A DNA stretch of 64,000 bases from Nansenia antarctica (Eukaryota; Chordata; Actinopteri; Argentiniformes; Microstomatidae), in contig OZ022342.1 in assembly GCA_963989245.1 (NCBI GenBank), positions 45,291,048 to 45,355,047 of the forward strand, given 5' to 3'. Positions 62,376 through 64,000 of the stretch are shown here, piece by piece (the first letter of the stretch is position 1; each line of letters opens with the position of its first letter). Position numbers and translations under genes: made by a program. The notes under the pieces were generated by a model, which searched no databases, was not told the origin of the DNA, and saw only the letters and a list, made by a program, of their open reading frames with translations.

Positions 62376-62587
62376 TTGAACCAGTAGATCTGTCTAACTT
62401 TGTTTCTAAATCTTATCATTAGAGCATAAGTCTTAGCATTAGAGATGGAGTATATTATAACTGTCTTCTCTCTCAGTGGGCACGTTTTTAGAAGTAGTAG
62501 ATCTTTCTGTGTGAAGTAATACGCATTGTTTTGTATTAGAAGTGCAACCCTGTACTTACAGTATATCTCAGTGAGAGATATTGCTTT

Positions 62588-62665
62588 ACACTTACATTTT
62601 TGGCATTTAGCAGATGCCTTTATCCGAGCGACTTACAATAAATACATTTGTCTAATTAAGTGAAT
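62588..62665 (+). mobile_element. Teleost 'GGCATTTAGCAGATGCC' interspersed repeat
   Basis: ACATTTTTGGCATTTAGCAG, then ATGCCTTTATCCGAGCGACT and TACA, is a very widespread teleost repeat end. The rest of the element is not recognisable. Confidence 0.65.
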
Positions 62666-62945
62666 CATCTATCCATCAGTCAACACAAGAAAAAGTAATC
62701 TATGCTAGGGCCAGGGGCCATTGGTAGACATAATGCTATAGAAAGGAAGAGATGTATTTTTAAATTAATTAAATTTATTTACAGTAGATAAACTGTACAG
62801 GTCCTGGCATTATCACTGTATTTATTAGGACGCTGGCGTTGCTTGCTCGCCGCTTCTCCGCCCGAACTCTAGGTGTAACTGCAGTATACAGAGTAGATTG
62901 TCCTACAAAGACACTTAGATTTAGATTTAGTACTCTAAAAATGTA
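62666..62945. other. Intron 2 sequence, no recognised feature
   Basis: AT-rich intronic sequence. I see no exon with kcnt1 similarity and no clear repeat. Confidence 0.5.
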
Positions 62946-62949
62946 TTAG

Positions 62950-63124
62950 ACCCCTATACTTTCTTTTATTTATTTTTTGTTTCTTTTTATTATTACTACC
63001 CAATCTTTTCAGTTTGTAAAGCGTCTTTGGGTGTCTAGAAAAGCGCTGATTGATTATTATTATTATTATTATTATTAAGCGCTAATGTATTATTATTATT
63101 ATTATTATTATTATATTATTATAA
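62950..63124 (+). mobile_element. Retroposon 3' tail ending in ATT repeats
   Basis: TTTGTAAAGCGTCTTTGGGT followed by GTCTAGAAAAGCGCTGATTG and runs of ATT is a typical 3' end of a teleost LINE or LINE-mobilised SINE, with microsatellite-like tail. The two ATT runs (63,052-63,077 and 63,089-63,124) are separated by AAGCGCTAATGT, a small duplication of the tail. Confidence 0.6.
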
Positions 63125-63205
63125 TTAGGGCTGCCAATGTTAATGCGCATTTGGAACAAATTAATCATATTACCATAAGTTAATATTACCATAAATCATA
63201 CGTTT
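63125..63205. mobile_element. Possible hAT-like terminal fragment
   Basis: TTAGGGCTGCCAATGTTAAT, then GCGCATTTGG and AATTAATCAT, resembles a degraded terminal sequence of fish hAT elements. A short direct repeat ATATTACCATAA follows. Only one end is visible, so this is tentative. Confidence 0.3.
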
Positions 63206-63339
63206 TACTGACATGTGTGGCACACACCTGTAGAGGGGTTTCAAGACATACTGATTTGTATACTGGATTGTAATAATGACGATAGTCGTTGGTTACATTC
63301 CTGACCACTTATGATGTTTACATAGCATCTTAACATTAG

Positions 63340-63614
63340 CATCTTAAATAGGCCTACTACTCACTGTAACATCTTAAATAGGCCTACTCACTGTAGCATC
63401 TTAAATAGGCCTACTCACTGTAGCATCTTAAATAGGCCTACTCACTGTAGCATCTTAAATAGGCCTACTACTCACTGTAACATCTTAAATAGGCCTACTC
63501 ACTGTAGCATCTTAAATAGGCCTACTACTCACTGTAACATCTTAAATAGGCCTACTCACTGTAACATCTTAAATAGGCCTACTACTCACTGTAACATCTT
63601 AAATAGGCCTACTC
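63340..63614. repeat. 27/30-bp minisatellite, about 10 copies
   Basis: The unit is CATCTTAAATAGGCCTACT followed by CACTGTAR, in 27-bp form, or 30-bp form with an extra ACT after CTACT. Short and long forms alternate, and the final R (A or G) varies with position. Each unit has an AGGCCT site. Lies in kcnt1 intron 2. Confidence 0.95.
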
Positions 63615-64000
63615 CTGCTGTTTACACTCTCTTTTTAGCCAACGTTACTTTATATGGTTGTCTGCTACTTAAGTCTGCATTTCTAAGTCTGCAAAAAAAA
63701 ACTCTGATTCCTCTAACCAGTTTCTCATGCATTTCTTTATTCCAACACCACACATGTTTTTGTTTTATTTCCCCCAAAAAAGTAAATACTAGTATTTTAA
63801 ACAAAGAAGGATGTTGCGGATTAATGTTTAAAAAGCAGAAATCCTGAAGAGCAGGAAGAATCGATTTCCCCTGCAGAGCTGCTTCCTCTACCATTAACTC
63901 TGTTAATACACAATGAATCAATGTAATGTAAAGGCATATTTCGCTAACAGGATGATATTCATTCTACAGCCTCTGGTATTCACCTGCAGCAGTGGAGACT
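63615..64000. other. kcnt1: Intron 2 sequence to window end, no recognised feature
   Basis: No splice-bounded exon with kcnt1 similarity is visible. A minus-strand open frame at 63,622-63,921 has no recognisable domain and A-rich codon use, and may be part of an unidentified repeat. Confidence 0.5.

Noticed and set aside
63622..63921. 99-codon minus-strand frame
   Set aside because: No recognisable domain, A/T-rich, in an intron with repeat debris; may be part of an unidentified transposon but I cannot support it.

Overview
The window is eukaryotic and almost certainly from a teleost fish. This rests on teleost-type interspersed repeats in the right flank (a tRNA-derived SINE, a retroposon tail ending in ATT repeats, the 'GGCATTTAGCAGATGCC' repeat), spliced exons, and two exons matching the N-terminus of the vertebrate sodium-activated potassium channel KCNT1 (Slack). 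Species cannot be named; some repeat motifs resemble ones I associate with salmoniform-like fishes, but that is weak.

Bases 1 to 58,335 are one uninterrupted tandem array of a 21-bp monomer (TTAGAATGTCT followed by GGTTTAAACC), about 2,778 copies. The left edge is not reached. Monomers differ mainly at three sites (TTTAAA/TTTGAA, AACC/AATC, CCTTAG/CATTAG). Rarer diagnostic variants recur at fixed spacings and reveal long higher-order repeats (HORs): units of 3,591, 3,339 and 2,058 bp at 0.2-10.4 kb; 2,057 and 2,519 bp units seeded by a one-base deletion at 11.5-16 kb; a ~4,977-bp tandem duplication at about 16.5-26 kb; nine blocks punctuated by an ATGT insertion at 32.5-41 kb, nested in a 4,090-bp repeat; and six units of 62-117 monomers at 44-55 kb. 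Because 21 is divisible by 3 and the monomer has one stop-free frame on each strand, the array produces reading frames of up to about 5,000 codons on both strands. I treat these as non-coding.

The array stops abruptly at 58,335. Within the next 500 bp lie a strong CTCF-like motif (58,381-58,399), an inverted CCAAT box, a TATA box (58,551) and, from 58,809, the first coding exon of kcnt1 on the + strand. Exon 1 (58,809-58,969) and exon 2 (61,709-61,876) join in phase 2 and encode about 110 residues resembling the mammalian Slack-A N-terminal isoform (YTN-TF--DDG, then PR-RFRDLLL-D--FQNDDR). The following exon, expected to start the VQVEFY segment and first membrane region, is not in the window.

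Intron 1 (2.7 kb) and the visible part of intron 2 (over 2.1 kb) hold a SINE, other retroposon and DNA-transposon fragments, a 98-bp palindromic element, AC, ATT and GA microsatellites, a 27/30-bp minisatellite, and a 180-nt pyrimidine tract before exon 2 mirrored by (GA)45 directly after its donor. The main biological interest is the juxtaposition of a very large, CpG-poor, HOR-structured satellite with a neuronal ion-channel promoter, with a candidate insulator between them.
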